NCBI RefSeq assembly: GCF_010119195.1 | Contig: NZ_WRXL01000005.1 | Location: 62,001-126,000, forward strand | Source of the DNA: Haloarcula salina | Lineage (GTDB): Archaea; Halobacteriota; Halobacteria; Halobacteriales; Haloarculaceae | DNA: 64,000 nt | Direction: 5' to 3' | Part shown: piece by piece, positions 1 through 9,496 of the stretch | How positions within the stretch are numbered: position 1 is the stretch's first letter | How the letters are laid out: the number at the start of each line of letters is the position of its first letter | The notes under the pieces: model-generated | What the model was told of the DNA's origin: nothing | The model's database searches: none | The model's input: only the letters and a program-made list of their open reading frames with translations | Made by a program: the position numbers and the translations under genes

Positions 1-1
1 T

Positions 2-874
2 CGCGGCAAATCGGTCGAGGAGCTCATGCCGGAGCAGTACCGTAAAGAGCACGTGACGCTCCGAGAGGAGTACGTCGAAGACCCGACGCCCCGGCCGATG
101 GGCGCCGGACTCGACCTCACGGCGGTGCGACGCGGCGGCGAGCGATTCCCCGTGGAGATCAGCCTCGGGCCGCTCCACATCGACGGCGAGACGCGGATCA
201 TGGCGACGATCACCGACATCACGGAGCGAAAGCGACGCGAGCAGGAACTGAAACGGCAGAACAAGCGCCTCGACGAGTTCGCCAGTATCGTCTCACACGA
301 CCTCCGCGCCCCGCTCGGCCTCGCGACGGCGAACCACGAACTCGTCAGCGACAACTGCGAGGGCGAAGCGGTCGAGCGACTCGGAGACGCGCTCGACCGC
401 ATGGACGCGCTCATCGACGACCTCCTCACGTTCGCCCGACAGGGGACGCAGGTCATCGACGCCTCACCCGTTCCCCTGACGCGAGCGGTCAACTCGGCGT
501 GGACCGCGACCGGTGCGGACGAGGCGACGCTCGACGTGCCCGACGAGCTCGACACCATCGTCTGTGACGAGGCCCGACTCCTCCAGCTCCTCGAGAACCT
601 TTTCAGGAACGCGAGGGCACACGGTGGCGACGAGGTCACGGTCCGGGTCGGGCCGCTCTCGGACGGCTTCTACGTCGCGGACGACGGTCCCGGGATACCC
701 GCGAGCGAGCGCGAGAAGGTCTTCGAGACGGGATATTCGACGGCGGAGGACGGGACCGGCTTCGGACTGGCGATCGTCGAACAGATCGTCGACGCGCACG
801 GGTGGTCGATCCGGGTCGCGGCGAGCGAAGAGAGCGGCGCGCGGTTCGAGGTCACCGGCGTGACGGTCAAGTGA
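2..874 (+). CDS. PAS sensor histidine kinase, 5' truncated
   Basis: The reading frame is open to the first base, so the N-terminus lies outside the window; 290 residues are visible. They contain the second half of a PAS domain (ending at the usual DITERK junction), a short coiled coil, a HisKA dimerisation segment with H-box SHDLRAPL (His about residue 99 of the visible part), and an HATPase_c domain with N-box FRNARAHGG, DDGPGIP and GTGFGLAIV. It should autophosphorylate on His and pass phosphate to a receiver protein, but none is encoded nearby. Its H-box is of the ordinary HisKA type, unlike the RHDIRNDL type of the next two kinases. No membrane segment is visible. A second PAS kinase follows after a 145-bp gap on the same strand. 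Confidence 0.9.
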   Translation, partial: RGKSVEELMPEQYRKEHVTLREEYVEDPTPRPMGAGLDLTAVRRGGERFPVEISLGPLHIDGETRIMATITDITERKRREQELKRQNKRLDEFASIVSHDLRAPLGLATANHELVSDNCEGEAVERLGDALDRMDALIDDLLTFARQGTQVIDASPVPLTRAVNSAWTATGADEATLDVPDELDTIVCDEARLLQLLENLFRNARAHGGDEVTVRVGPLSDGFYVADDGPGIPASEREKVFETGYSTAEDGTGFGLAIVEQIVDAHGWSIRVAASEESGARFEVTGVTVK

Positions 875-990
875 CGACCGGCGCGCCACGTGCAGGATCC
901 GCGACGATTGTTTCCGACAGCCACTCGCGTGCAGGTTCGATTTCCGACTGTCTGCAGGGTACTCTCAGTTGGTGATAAGACGAGTGCAGT

Positions 991-997
991 TTTATTT
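991..997 (+). promoter_or_regulatory. TATA-like box of the PAS kinase at 1020
   Basis: TTTATTT lies 23-29 nt before the ATG at 1020, the spacing expected for an archaeal leaderless transcript. No Shine-Dalgarno sequence precedes the ATG. This is spacing and composition evidence only. Confidence 0.5.
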
Positions 998-1019
998 CTC
1001 TCTGGTCCCGAGATAGTAT

Positions 1020-2444
1020 ATGCCCAGTCTCTCGGCGGCCGACGAACTCTCGACGCTCTTGGCGCACTCTCACGACATCCTCACCGTCGTCGACGACGAG
1101 GGGACGATCGCGTACGTCAGCCCCGCCGTCGAGACGATTTTCGGATACGAACCGGAGAGCCGTATCGGAAGGAACGTCTTCGAGTCGATCCACCCGGACG
1201 ACCGAGGCGCGGTCGTAGAGCGCTTCGAGAGCCTGCTCGAATCGCCCGAAGAGGTCACCCAGCCGGTCACGTACCGACAGCGTCACCACGACGGCCACTG
1301 GGTATGGCTCGAGTCGGTCGCCGGGAGTCACACGGAGACGGCCCCCTACGGATACGTCGTCAACTCCCGCGATATCACGGAGCGCAAGGAGCGCGAGCGG
1401 GAACTCGCCGAGGAGCGACAGAAGTACGAAGCCCTCGTCGAACAGGGCACCGAAGGGGTCGTCATCGTCCAGGACAGTGAACTCCAGTTCGTCAATCAGG
1501 CGATGAGCTCGCTGACGGGGCTGCCGGAATCCGAACTCCTCGGCCGGTCTTTCCGCGACGTTATCGCCCCGGAGTACCACGACCTCGTCACGCGGCGGTA
1601 CGAGGAGCGGATCCACGGCGAGAGCCCCCCGTCGCGGTACGACATCGAGATCGTCACCGCCGACGGCGACCGGCGGGACATCGACCTCGAGGTGTCGTGT
1701 ATCCAGTATCGCGGCGAACCGGCGACGATGGCCACGCTCCACGATATCACCGACCGGAAGGCCTACGAGCAACGGCTGGAGGAGCAACGCGACGATCTCG
1801 ACCTCCTGAATCAGGTGCTTCGACACGACATCCGCAACGACCTCCAGTTGGTCACCGCCTACGCCGACCTGCTGACGGACCACGTAGACGACGAAGAGGG
1901 CGAAGCGTACCTCGAAACTCTCCGTGAGAGCTCCGAGCACGCGGTCGAGTTGACCCAGACGGCGCGGGACATGGCTGAGGTCATGCTCACGACGGCGGCG
2001 GACGACCAGCAGGTGTCCCTCCGGAAGGCGCTCGAACGAGAGTTCGAGAACGTCCGCGCGGACTATCCCCGGGCGGTGCTCTCCATCGACGATCCGATCC
2101 CGGCCGTCTCGGTTCACGCCGACGAGATGCTGAGTTCGGTGTTCCGGAACCTGCTGAAGAACGCGGTCCAGCACAACGACAAGTCGGTGGCCGAGGTCCA
2201 CGTCTCGGTGGCGGACGGCGACGACCGCGTCGTCGTCCGGATCGCCGACAACGGCCCGGGCGTCCCCGACGACCGCAAGGAGCGGATCTTCGGAAAGTGC
2301 GAGAAGGGCCTCGAGAGCGGCGGCACCGGCATCGGACTGTACCTCGTCCAGACGCTGGTCGACAGCTACGGCGGTGAAGTCCGGGTCGAAGACAACGATC
2401 CGGCAGGCGCGGTGTTCGTCGTGACGCTGCAGAAGACGACGTGA
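1020..2444 (+). CDS. PAS-PAS sensor histidine kinase (haloarchaeal RHDIRNDL type)
   Basis: A 474-residue soluble kinase. Domains in order: PAS1 at about 10-125 with the PAS-fold HPDDR motif, PAS2 at about 137-250, a linker helix, a dimerisation segment with H-box LRHDIRNDL (His about 269), then HATPase_c with N-box LLKNAVQHND, DNGPGVP and GTGIGLYLV. The H-box is the form widespread in haloarchaeal kinases, in which Asn-Asp follows the phosphorylated His-Asp rather than the classical Pro. No transmembrane segment is seen, so it should sense a cytoplasmic cue such as redox state or a bound ligand. The dimerisation and ATPase parts closely resemble those of the kinase at 5011-7914, so the two are paralogues. 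The partner receiver is not in the window. Confidence 0.92.
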   Translation: MPSLSAADELSTLLAHSHDILTVVDDEGTIAYVSPAVETIFGYEPESRIGRNVFESIHPDDRGAVVERFESLLESPEEVTQPVTYRQRHHDGHWVWLESVAGSHTETAPYGYVVNSRDITERKERERELAEERQKYEALVEQGTEGVVIVQDSELQFVNQAMSSLTGLPESELLGRSFRDVIAPEYHDLVTRRYEERIHGESPPSRYDIEIVTADGDRRDIDLEVSCIQYRGEPATMATLHDITDRKAYEQRLEEQRDDLDLLNQVLRHDIRNDLQLVTAYADLLTDHVDDEEGEAYLETLRESSEHAVELTQTARDMAEVMLTTAADDQQVSLRKALEREFENVRADYPRAVLSIDDPIPAVSVHADEMLSSVFRNLLKNAVQHNDKSVAEVHVSVADGDDRVVVRIADNGPGVPDDRKERIFGKCEKGLESGGTGIGLYLVQTLVDSYGGEVRVEDNDPAGAVFVVTLQKTT

Positions 2445-2593
2445 ACCGCCGAGCCGGGTGGACCACCGCTCGCGCGATCCGCCGCCGGCCCATTCGGTTC
2501 CGGCGCGTCTGGCCCGGAGGGGCCGCTGCCACAGCCGGTTTCACGGCGTACTGACACCGGACGTACTTTCCGGTCGCGGAGCGAAGCGGAACT

Positions 2594-3103
2594 ATGACGC
2601 TGGTCGTCCCGTTCGACGGCTCGGAACTCGCAGAAGCCGCGCTCGTCCGAGCGACCGAGTTCGGAACCGTCTTCGAGGAAGGCGTCCTGGCCGTGACCGT
2701 GATCCCGCGGGGCAACGCCGAGTACGCCAGAGAGCGCGACTGGCTCGGATCGGACGAATCGTTCGACATGGAGGCCGTCGTCGGGACGGTCCACGAGCAG
2801 GTGACCGACCTGTGTCCGAGCGCGGACTTCCGGCACAAGGTCGTCGACCGCTACGCACCGGCGGGGACGATCGCCAAGCGCGTCCGAAACGTCGCCGAAA
2901 CGGTCGACGCCTCGATGGTCTTCATCGGGAGCGACAACGCCGGCCACCTCGTCTCGACCGTCAGCAGCGTCGGCCGGTCGATCGCCATCGACGACCAATA
3001 CGACGTCGTCATCGTGCGCGATCGGAGCCCGGCCAAGATCGCCAAGATCAGGGACGCCTCGCCGTACAAAACGGGGAAATCGGACTTCTACCTCCCCGAG
3101 TGA
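2594..3103 (+). CDS. Universal stress protein (UspA family)
   Basis: A 169-residue protein with a UspA alpha/beta fold. It starts [16 protein letters not shown], the usual first strand with Asp and the first helix, and ends with a strand reading DVVIVRD. The glycine-rich ATP-binding loop is loose here ([18 protein letters not shown]) compared with G-x2-G-x9-G-S/T, so nucleotide binding is uncertain. The C-terminal 20 or so residues extend past the normal domain. A weak TATA-like TACTTTC at 2564 sits about 27 nt before the ATG, consistent with its own leaderless promoter. Its role in the cell cannot be said beyond the family's general link to stress. Confidence 0.85.
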   Translation: MTLVVPFDGSELAEAALVRATEFGTVFEEGVLAVTVIPRGNAEYARERDWLGSDESFDMEAVVGTVHEQVTDLCPSADFRHKVVDRYAPAGTIAKRVRNVAETVDASMVFIGSDNAGHLVSTVSSVGRSIAIDDQYDVVIVRDRSPAKIAKIRDASPYKTGKSDFYLPE

Positions 3104-3167
3104 CCGACGCCGGACTGGGCCGTGTCGCATCGCCAACGGGATTACCGACTACGGCGAATCCACGGCT

Positions 3168-3905
3168 ATGACGCGAGTCACGGTCTGGAACGAGTTCGTC
3201 CACGAGCGCGAGAACGACGCCGTCGCGGAGATCTATCCCGACGGCATCCACGGGACCGTCGCAGCGGCACTCGACGACCGCGGGTTCGAGACCCGGACGG
3301 CGACGCTCGACGACCCCGAACACGGCCTGACCGAGGACGTGCTCGACGACACCGACGTGCTGACGTGGTGGGGCCACACGGCCCACGACGCGGTCGACGA
3401 CGCCGTCGTCGCTCGCGTCAGAGAGCGCGTCCTCGACGGGATGGGGCTGCTCGTCCTCCACTCGGGGCACTACTCGAAGATTTTCAGGGAGCTGATGGGG
3501 ACGACCTGCGACCTCAAGTGGCGGGAGGCCGGCGAGAAAGAGCGCCTCTGGGTCGTCGAACCCGGCCATCCCATCGCCGACGGCCTCGATGAATGCGTCG
3601 AACTGCCAGAAGCCGAGATGTACGGCGAACGCTTCGACGTGCCCGCACCAGACAGCCTCGTGTTCACGTCGTGGTTCGAGGGCGGCGAGGTGTTCCGCTC
3701 GGGGTGTTGCTACCGACGCGGCGCGGGCCGGATTTTCTACTTCCGCCCGGGCCACGAGACGTATCCGATCTACCACGACGAGACGATCCAGCGCGTCCTC
3801 GCGAACGCCTGCGAGTGGGCCGCGCCCGGCGACGACCCGCCGGAACCGACGTTCGGGAACGCCGCACCGCTCGAGTCAATCGACGGCGACGGGTCCGAAC
3901 GCTGA
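3168..3905 (+). CDS. ThuA-like (trehalose utilisation) domain protein
   Basis: A 245-residue protein that matches the ThuA family, which has a class I glutamine-amidotransferase-like fold. Features visible: TVWNEFVHE near the start, [36 protein letters not shown], a YGERFDVP segment and [16 protein letters not shown] near the end. The family is named from a rhizobial trehalose/maltose catabolic gene, but the biochemical activity is not established, and nothing here proves a link to trehalose. The stop is followed after a short gap by an aldo/keto reductase on the same strand, so the two may be co-transcribed and act on a sugar or keto compound. Confidence 0.85.
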   Translation: MTRVTVWNEFVHERENDAVAEIYPDGIHGTVAAALDDRGFETRTATLDDPEHGLTEDVLDDTDVLTWWGHTAHDAVDDAVVARVRERVLDGMGLLVLHSGHYSKIFRELMGTTCDLKWREAGEKERLWVVEPGHPIADGLDECVELPEAEMYGERFDVPAPDSLVFTSWFEGGEVFRSGCCYRRGAGRIFYFRPGHETYPIYHDETIQRVLANACEWAAPGDDPPEPTFGNAAPLESIDGDGSER

Positions 3906-3966
3906 CGCGGCCGCCGCTCACCGGCCGAACCAAAGAGATATGACCCTCTCGCGGGACGTCTGGGCC

Positions 3967-4776
3967 ATGCAGGACCTGCCAGAAATCGGGCTCGGCACGT
4001 GGGAGAACACGGACCCGGAGACCTGTGCGGAGAGCGTGCGCATCGCGCTCGAAGCGGGCTACCGGCACGTCGACACCGCACAGCACTACGAGAACGAGGA
4101 CGCCGTCGGCGAGGGCATCGCGCGGGCCGACGTCCCTCGCGAGGAGCTATTCGTCGCGACGAAGGTCCACCCGGTGCGGTTCGGTCTGGCCCACAGCGAG
4201 GTCATCGAGGGCCTCGAAGCCTCGCTCGACCGCCTGGGGCTGGATCGACTCGACCTGCTGTACGTCCACTGGCCGGTCGGGAACTACGACGCCGCCGAGA
4301 CGCTGCAGGCCTTCGACGAACTCGTCGACCGCGGCCTCGTCGACCACGTCGGGGTGTCGAACTTCAGCGAGGAACTGCTTGACGAGGCGATGGACCATCT
4401 CGATTCGCCGCTGTTCGCCCACCAGGCCGAGACCCACCCCCTGCTCCAGCAGGACGACCTCGTCGCCCACGCCCAGGAGCACGACTACCACCACGTCGCC
4501 TACTCGCCGCTGGCGCGCGGCCGGGTCTTCGAAATGCCCGAAATCAGCGAGATAGCCGAGAGACACGACGCCAGCGCGGCGCAGGTGAGCCTCGCGTGGC
4601 TCCTCTCACGCGAGAACGTCAGCGTCGTCCCGAAGGCCACAGGAGAAGCCCACATCCGCGACAATCTCGGGGCGCTCGACCTCGAACTCGACGAGGAGGA
4701 CGTCGAACGGATCCGCGGTATCGAGCGCGAGGAGCGCTTCGTCGAACGCGACGGCGCGCCGTGGCAGGAGGGGTGA
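3967..4776 (+). CDS. Aldo/keto reductase
   Basis: A 269-residue NAD(P)H-dependent oxidoreductase with a TIM-barrel AKR fold. The catalytic tetrad can be read: Asp and Tyr in HVDTAQHYENED, Lys in FVATKVHP, and His in LLYVHWPVG. The cofactor-binding end reads SVVPKATGEAHIRDN. Family members reduce carbonyl groups of sugars and aldehydes; the substrate is not predictable. Two ATGs are possible. The one at 3967 gives MQDLPEIGLGTW, and AAAGAGATAT lies about 27 nt before it like a TATA box; the one at 3940 would add nine residues and falls inside that box. I prefer 3967 but either could be used. Confidence 0.9.
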   Translation: MQDLPEIGLGTWENTDPETCAESVRIALEAGYRHVDTAQHYENEDAVGEGIARADVPREELFVATKVHPVRFGLAHSEVIEGLEASLDRLGLDRLDLLYVHWPVGNYDAAETLQAFDELVDRGLVDHVGVSNFSEELLDEAMDHLDSPLFAHQAETHPLLQQDDLVAHAQEHDYHHVAYSPLARGRVFEMPEISEIAERHDASAAQVSLAWLLSRENVSVVPKATGEAHIRDNLGALDLELDEEDVERIRGIEREERFVERDGAPWQEG

Positions 4777-4851
4777 CAGCACACACCGGCCGGCTACCGG
4801 GAATGGCCGTTTCGTCCCGCGCTTTTCACCGATGATATTTGCGGTCGCACG

Positions 4852-4859
4852 TTTAAGTA
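4852..4859 (+). promoter_or_regulatory. TATA-like box upstream of the Cache-PAS kinase
   Basis: TTTAAGTA is the only good TATA-like sequence in the gap between the aldo/keto reductase and the long kinase gene. A start site about 27 nt downstream (near 4882) would leave a leader of roughly 130 nt if the kinase begins at 5011, and only about 6 nt before the small ORF at 4889. Confidence 0.4.
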
Positions 4860-4888
4860 CGCCGCCGGAATAGAGCTACCAGTATCTG

Positions 4889-5014
4889 ATGCTACTCGTA
4901 GCTGATCGGCTGTTCCCGGTGACGTGCCCGGCGATGGGACAGTCGTCGGGTACTCGCCAAGCGCTGGCCCGCCCGCGATCCGCGCCAGTGGACAGGTGGT
5001 GTGGAACCGCGTGA
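4889..5014 (+). CDS. Possible 41-residue leader ORF, coupled to the kinase
   Basis: ATG at 4889 opens a 41-codon frame whose TGA (5012-5014) overlaps the GTG at 5011 in the form GTGA, a classic arrangement for translational coupling. Its ATG is only about 6 nt past the start site predicted from the TATA-like box at 4852. Against it, the peptide is basic and Cys-containing, unlike haloarchaeal proteins, and such frames arise easily in GC-rich DNA. No family is recognised. Confidence 0.25.
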   Translation: MLLVADRLFPVTCPAMGQSSGTRQALARPRSAPVDRWCGTA

Positions 5015-7914
5015 AGCTCCGCGCGCAGTTCGGTCTGGTGCTGGTGGTCCTCGCGGTCGTCCTGTCCGGAATCGTGTTCACGGGCTTCCAGATGAACAAA
5101 CAGTCCGTGGCGGACCAGCAGACAGCGTCGGTCTCCCACGCGAGCGAGGAGGTCGCAAACGATCTAAACACGAGGATCGCCGGGCTGAAGCGGACGGTGC
5201 GGCTCCGGTCGACGAATCCGGCCATCACGGCCCACGGCGAGCCGCGACAGCACCGCGCGCTACAGGCGACGGTCGACGAGAGCGCGTTCAGCGGCGTCTC
5301 TGTCATCCACCGGAACGGGACGATGACCGGAATCGCCGCCGGGCTCGACGCCGAAACGCGCGATCGACTGGTCGGAAGCGACTTCAGCAATCGACGGTAC
5401 TTCCAGCGGGCCGTGCGCGGCGAGACGTACGTCAGCACGCCGGTGGTCGCCGAGTCGGGACACCACATCGTCACGTTCAGCACGCCGATATACCGGAACG
5501 GGACCGTCGTTGCCACGCTCAATGCGGCGCTGCATCTCGAGGACAGTTCGTTCCTCCGCAACGCGACGTACGCCGTAGACGGGTATCAGGGCGTCACCGT
5601 CCGGTCACGGTCCGAGGAGGCCATCTACGAGCGCCGTCCCGAGCCGACCACGAACCTCATCGTGGCGAGCGCGACCGTCGCGGAGACCGGCTGGACCGTG
5701 AGCGTGCAGGCGAGCCGAGACGTGCTCGCCGACGACCTCCGTCTCGTCACGCTCTATCAGTTCGGCGCGGTCGGGCTGGCACTCCTGCTGGTCGGCGGGC
5801 TCGGCGTCCTGCTGTACACGCGGACGCTCTCGTACCACGAGCGCCTGCTCGACGGCTTCGACAGGCTCTCGGGCGGGGACTACGGCTACGAGCTCGACAC
5901 CGACGCGACGGAGGACTGGAAGCGAATCCTCTCCGGCTTCAACGACATGAGCCGGACGCTGGCGGCCTACGAGCGCGAGCAGACCGAGCAAAACGAGCAA
6001 CTGCAACGCGAGCGAGACCGGTTTCGGGCGCTGTTCCAGGGAATCCCCGAGCCCGTCGTCATCGTCGAGTTCACCGGAGACGGGACGATCCTCAAGGACG
6101 CGAACGAGGCGTTCGAGACGACCTTCGGGTACGAGGTCGAGGAGACGAGCGGCGAGGACCTCAACGACCTCATCGTTCCCGAGAGTGAACTGGCCGAAGC
6201 GAGGGCCATCGACGAACTCGCGTCGGCGGGCGGGCAGGCGACCGAAGAGGTCCGACGCGAGACGGTCGACGGCGTGCGGGACTTCCTGTTTCGATCGACC
6301 CCGCTCGTCCACGAGGACGACACGGACCAGCAGTTCGGAGTGTACGTCGACATCACCGAGCGGAAGGCACAGGAGCGGGCGCTGAGAGCGCTCACCGAGC
6401 GGCTCGACATGGCGCTGGAAGGCGGGCGACTGGGCGTGTGGGACTGGAACGTGCAGACGGACGCGGTCACGTACGACGAGCGGTGGGCGGAGATGCTGGG
6501 GTACGACCTCGACGATATCGACAATCAGCTGAGCGCGTGGGAGAACCGGATCCACCCGGATGACCGAGCCGACGTGGACGCCGCGCTCGACGCGCACATG
6601 GACGGCGAGACCGAGTACTACGAGTGTGACCACCGGCTTCGGACGAAAGCCGGCGACTGGATCTGGATCCGCGACGTGGGCAGGGTCGTCGAGCGGAGCG
6701 ACGACGGCGAGCCGCTCAGAGCGGTCGGAATCCACCAGGACATCACCAAGCAGAAGTCCCGCGAGCGCACGCTCCGGGAGACGCTCGAAGGGACGCGGAC
6801 GCTCATTCAGGCCGAGACGGCGACGGAGGCCGCCGAGATCGCCGTCGACATCGCCGCGAACGTACTCTCGTTCCCCGTCAGCGGCGTCCATCTCGACGAG
6901 TCACGTCGCCGGCCCGATCCGACGGCGAGCGGCGACGGGGCGGGCGAGCGGATCGGGTTCGTCCCGTCGGGCGAGGCGGGCGGCGACCACGCCGTCCACG
7001 AGATCGTCCGCGACGCGTACGCGTCCGGCGAGACGCGCGTCGTGTGCGACGTGGGGGAGACTTACCCCGAAATCGCCGCCGAGGCGTCCGTCGAGAGCGT
7101 GCTCGTCCATCCGCTGTCGGCCCACGGCGTGTTCGTCACGGCCGCCCGCTCGGCGGCGGCGTTCGACGAGTTCGACCGAAACCTCGCCGAACTGCTGGCG
7201 GCGATCCTGACCGCGACGCTCGACCGCCTTCACCGCGAACAGCGGATCGAGGCCCAGCGGGACAATCTGGACCTCCTGAACCAGATCGTCCGTCACGACA
7301 TCAGGAACGACCTGCAGATCCTCCTCGCGCGACTCGACATTCTCGCCGACCGCGTCGACGAGGGCGAACTGGAACACGTCGAGATAGCGCTGAAGAGCGC
7401 CGAGAGCGCGGTCGAACTCACCCGCACGGCCCGGGACATGTCGGACGTGATGCTCCAGTCGGAGACGGACAGTCACCCCGTGTCGCTGCGGGGCGTCATC
7501 GACCGACAGCTCGACGAGTTCCGCTCGACGGAACCGCAGGCACAGCTCTCGGTCGACGGGCCCCTCCCGCCGGTCACCGTCGCCGCCAACGAGATGATCG
7601 ACTCGGTCGTCCGCAACCTGCTCAAGAACGCCGTCCAGCACACCGACAAGGAGACGCCCGAGGTCACCGTCTCGGCCGAGGAACGGGCCGACAGCGTCGT
7701 GCTTCGAGTCGCCGACAACGGCCCCGGCGTGCCGGAGGAGGTGCGGGACTCGATCTTCGGCAAGGGCCAGAAGGGGCTCGACAGCAAGGGGACCGGCATC
7801 GGGCTGTATCTCGTGTACGCGCTCGTCGACGGCTACGGCGGGGACGTGTGGGTCGAAGACAACGAGCCGGAGGGCGCGGTGTTCGCCGTGGAGCTTCCGA
7901 AGGCGTCGACGTGA
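5011..7914 (+). CDS. Membrane sensor histidine kinase: Cache-HAMP-PAS-PAS-GAF-HATPase
   Basis: About 967 residues. A first membrane helix (about 8-26, LVLVVLAVVLSGIVFTGF) is followed by an extracellular Cache-type sensor domain of about 220 residues. Then come a second membrane helix (about 250-270, GLALLLVGGLGVLLY), HAMP, two PAS domains (about 336-455 and 460-585), a GAF-like region (about 590-735), the dimerisation helix with H-box VRHDIRNDL (His about 762), and HATPase_c with DNGPGVP and GTGIGLYLV. It should sense a small extracellular molecule. The frame is open back to a GTG at 4924, which would add 29 residues. I chose GTG 5011 because it places the membrane helix at the N-terminus and overlaps the stop of a small ORF. 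The stop at 7914 is certain. Confidence 0.88.
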   Translation: MKLRAQFGLVLVVLAVVLSGIVFTGFQMNKQSVADQQTASVSHASEEVANDLNTRIAGLKRTVRLRSTNPAITAHGEPRQHRALQATVDESAFSGVSVIHRNGTMTGIAAGLDAETRDRLVGSDFSNRRYFQRAVRGETYVSTPVVAESGHHIVTFSTPIYRNGTVVATLNAALHLEDSSFLRNATYAVDGYQGVTVRSRSEEAIYERRPEPTTNLIVASATVAETGWTVSVQASRDVLADDLRLVTLYQFGAVGLALLLVGGLGVLLYTRTLSYHERLLDGFDRLSGGDYGYELDTDATEDWKRILSGFNDMSRTLAAYEREQTEQNEQLQRERDRFRALFQGIPEPVVIVEFTGDGTILKDANEAFETTFGYEVEETSGEDLNDLIVPESELAEARAIDELASAGGQATEEVRRETVDGVRDFLFRSTPLVHEDDTDQQFGVYVDITERKAQERALRALTERLDMALEGGRLGVWDWNVQTDAVTYDERWAEMLGYDLDDIDNQLSAWENRIHPDDRADVDAALDAHMDGETEYYECDHRLRTKAGDWIWIRDVGRVVERSDDGEPLRAVGIHQDITKQKSRERTLRETLEGTRTLIQAETATEAAEIAVDIAANVLSFPVSGVHLDESRRRPDPTASGDGAGERIGFVPSGEAGGDHAVHEIVRDAYASGETRVVCDVGETYPEIAAEASVESVLVHPLSAHGVFVTAARSAAAFDEFDRNLAELLAAILTATLDRLHREQRIEAQRDNLDLLNQIVRHDIRNDLQILLARLDILADRVDEGELEHVEIALKSAESAVELTRTARDMSDVMLQSETDSHPVSLRGVIDRQLDEFRSTEPQAQLSVDGPLPPVTVAANEMIDSVVRNLLKNAVQHTDKETPEVTVSAEERADSVVLRVADNGPGVPEEVRDSIFGKGQKGLDSKGTGIGLYLVYALVDGYGGDVWVEDNEPEGAVFAVELPKAST

Positions 7915-7941
7915 GGGGGGTCCGGGACGGTCGCAGGTCGC

Positions 7942-9303
7942 TCACTCGATCCAGACGGTCTTTCGGTTGACGAACTCGTGGATGCCGGCCGCCGATAGCT
8001 CGCGCCCGTAGCCGGAGTCCTTGACGCCGCCGAAGGGGACGCGCGGGTCGGACTTCGTGAGCTGATTGACGTACGTACAGCCGGCGTCGATGCGCGAGGC
8101 GACGCGCTCGCCGCGGTCCCGGTCCTCGGTCCAGACCGACGCGCCCAGGCCGAAGCGCGTGTCGTTGGCCTTCTCGACGGCGGCGTCCTCGCTCTCGACG
8201 CGGAACACCGACGCGACGGGGCCGAACAGTTCCTCGGCGTCGGCCGGACAGCCCTCGGGCACGTCGGTCAGCACCGTCGGGGGGTAGAACGCCCCCTCGC
8301 CGTCGAGCGGTTCGCCGCCGGCCAGCACCGTCGCGCCCGCATCGACGCTGGCCTCGACCTGCTCGTGGAGGTCCTCGAGGAGCGACTGGCTGGCCTGCGG
8401 GCCGACCTCGGTGGTCTCGTCCATCGGGTCGCCGACGGCGAGCGACTCGACCTCCTCGAGGAACGCGTCGAGGAACTCGTCGTAGACGGCGTCGTGGACA
8501 ATAAACCGCTTCGCGGCGATGCAGGACTGCCCGCCGTTCATGTTCCGGGCCCACGCGCCCGTCTCGGCAGCCGCGTCGATGTCGGCGTCGTCGAGGACGA
8601 CGAACGGGTCGCTCCCGCCGAGTTCCAGCACCGTCTTCTTGAGGTTCTCGCCGGCCGTCGAAGCCACGGCCCGGCCCGCGGGACCGCTCCCAGTGAGCGT
8701 CGCGGCGCGGACCCGCTCGTCTTCCAGCACGTCGTCCACGAGGTCCGAGGGGATGAGCAGCGACTGGAACGCGCCCTCGGGATAGCCCGCTTCGCGGAAC
8801 ACGTCCTCGATGGCCTTCGCACAGCCCGGGACGTTCGAGGCGTGTTTCAGCAGGCCGACGTTGCCGGCGGTGAGCGACGGCGCGGCGAAGCGAAACACCT
8901 GCCAGAACGGGTAGTTCCACGGCATGACGGCCAGTACGGGTCCGAGCGGGTCGTAGCGGGTCTTGACCGTCGCTTCGGGAGGACTGGGGTGGTGGTCTGA
9001 CGCGAGGTACGAGTCGGCGAACTCGGCGTAGTGGTCACACACCCAGGCGCACTTCTCGACCTCGCTCTCGGCCTGCGTTATCGGCTTGCCCATCTCCCGG
9101 GTCATCACCGTTGCCAGTTCGCGCGTGCGGTCGCGGAGCACCTCGCCGGCGCTGGCGAGCAGTTCCTGTCGCTCGCGCAGCGGCACCCCGCGCCACGACT
9201 CGAAGGCGTCGGCCGCGTCGGCGAGCGCCTGCTCCACGGCCGCAGGCGAGTCATCCTCGTACGTGTCGATTCGCTCGTTCGTCGCCGGATTGACCGCGTC
9301 CAT
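7942..9303 (-). CDS. Aldehyde dehydrogenase, succinate-semialdehyde type
   Basis: A 453-residue NAD(P)-dependent aldehyde dehydrogenase that should oxidise an aldehyde, plausibly succinate semialdehyde, to the acid. Catalytic residues are present: Asn130 in MPWNYPFW, Glu227 in LELGGSDP, and nucleophile Cys261 in NGGQSC. The C-terminal PFGGVKDSGYGRE and EFVNRKTVWIE are typical of the SSADH branch, as is the start MDAVNPATNE. Length is normal for that branch (about 450-460). An ATG nine codons upstream (9330) is also possible; the 9303 start fits the family better. It is divergent from the ACT-domain gene at 9497 and convergent with the kinase at 5011-7914. Confidence 0.9.
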   Translation of the reverse strand: MDAVNPATNERIDTYEDDSPAAVEQALADAADAFESWRGVPLRERQELLASAGEVLRDRTRELATVMTREMGKPITQAESEVEKCAWVCDHYAEFADSYLASDHHPSPPEATVKTRYDPLGPVLAVMPWNYPFWQVFRFAAPSLTAGNVGLLKHASNVPGCAKAIEDVFREAGYPEGAFQSLLIPSDLVDDVLEDERVRAATLTGSGPAGRAVASTAGENLKKTVLELGGSDPFVVLDDADIDAAAETGAWARNMNGGQSCIAAKRFIVHDAVYDEFLDAFLEEVESLAVGDPMDETTEVGPQASQSLLEDLHEQVEASVDAGATVLAGGEPLDGEGAFYPPTVLTDVPEGCPADAEELFGPVASVFRVESEDAAVEKANDTRFGLGASVWTEDRDRGERVASRIDAGCTYVNQLTKSDPRVPFGGVKDSGYGRELSAAGIHEFVNRKTVWIE

Positions 9304-9496
9304 GCGATAGCGTTGCAAGGGGGAGTGCATCAGGTTTTCTCCCACCGCGACGGGGACAACACGAGGGTCGGCCGAGCCGACCGGATTCGGCTGTCCGCTC
9401 GCGGACGCTCGTCCCGCAGTGCCCGAATAGAAGGTGATAATAGTTTTCGACTGTGAACCCCGACAATGACTTCCGCGAATCGGTGGTGGCTGTCCG

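Noticed and set aside
867-2201. Long open frame on the minus strand opposite the PAS kinase
   Set aside because: It is antisense to a clear kinase. The frame stays open because of high GC at third positions, and the translation matches no family.
5605-6891. 428-codon frame opposite the Cache-PAS kinase
   Set aside because: GC shadow of a well-supported gene; the product is Arg/Val/Asp-rich with no recognisable domain.
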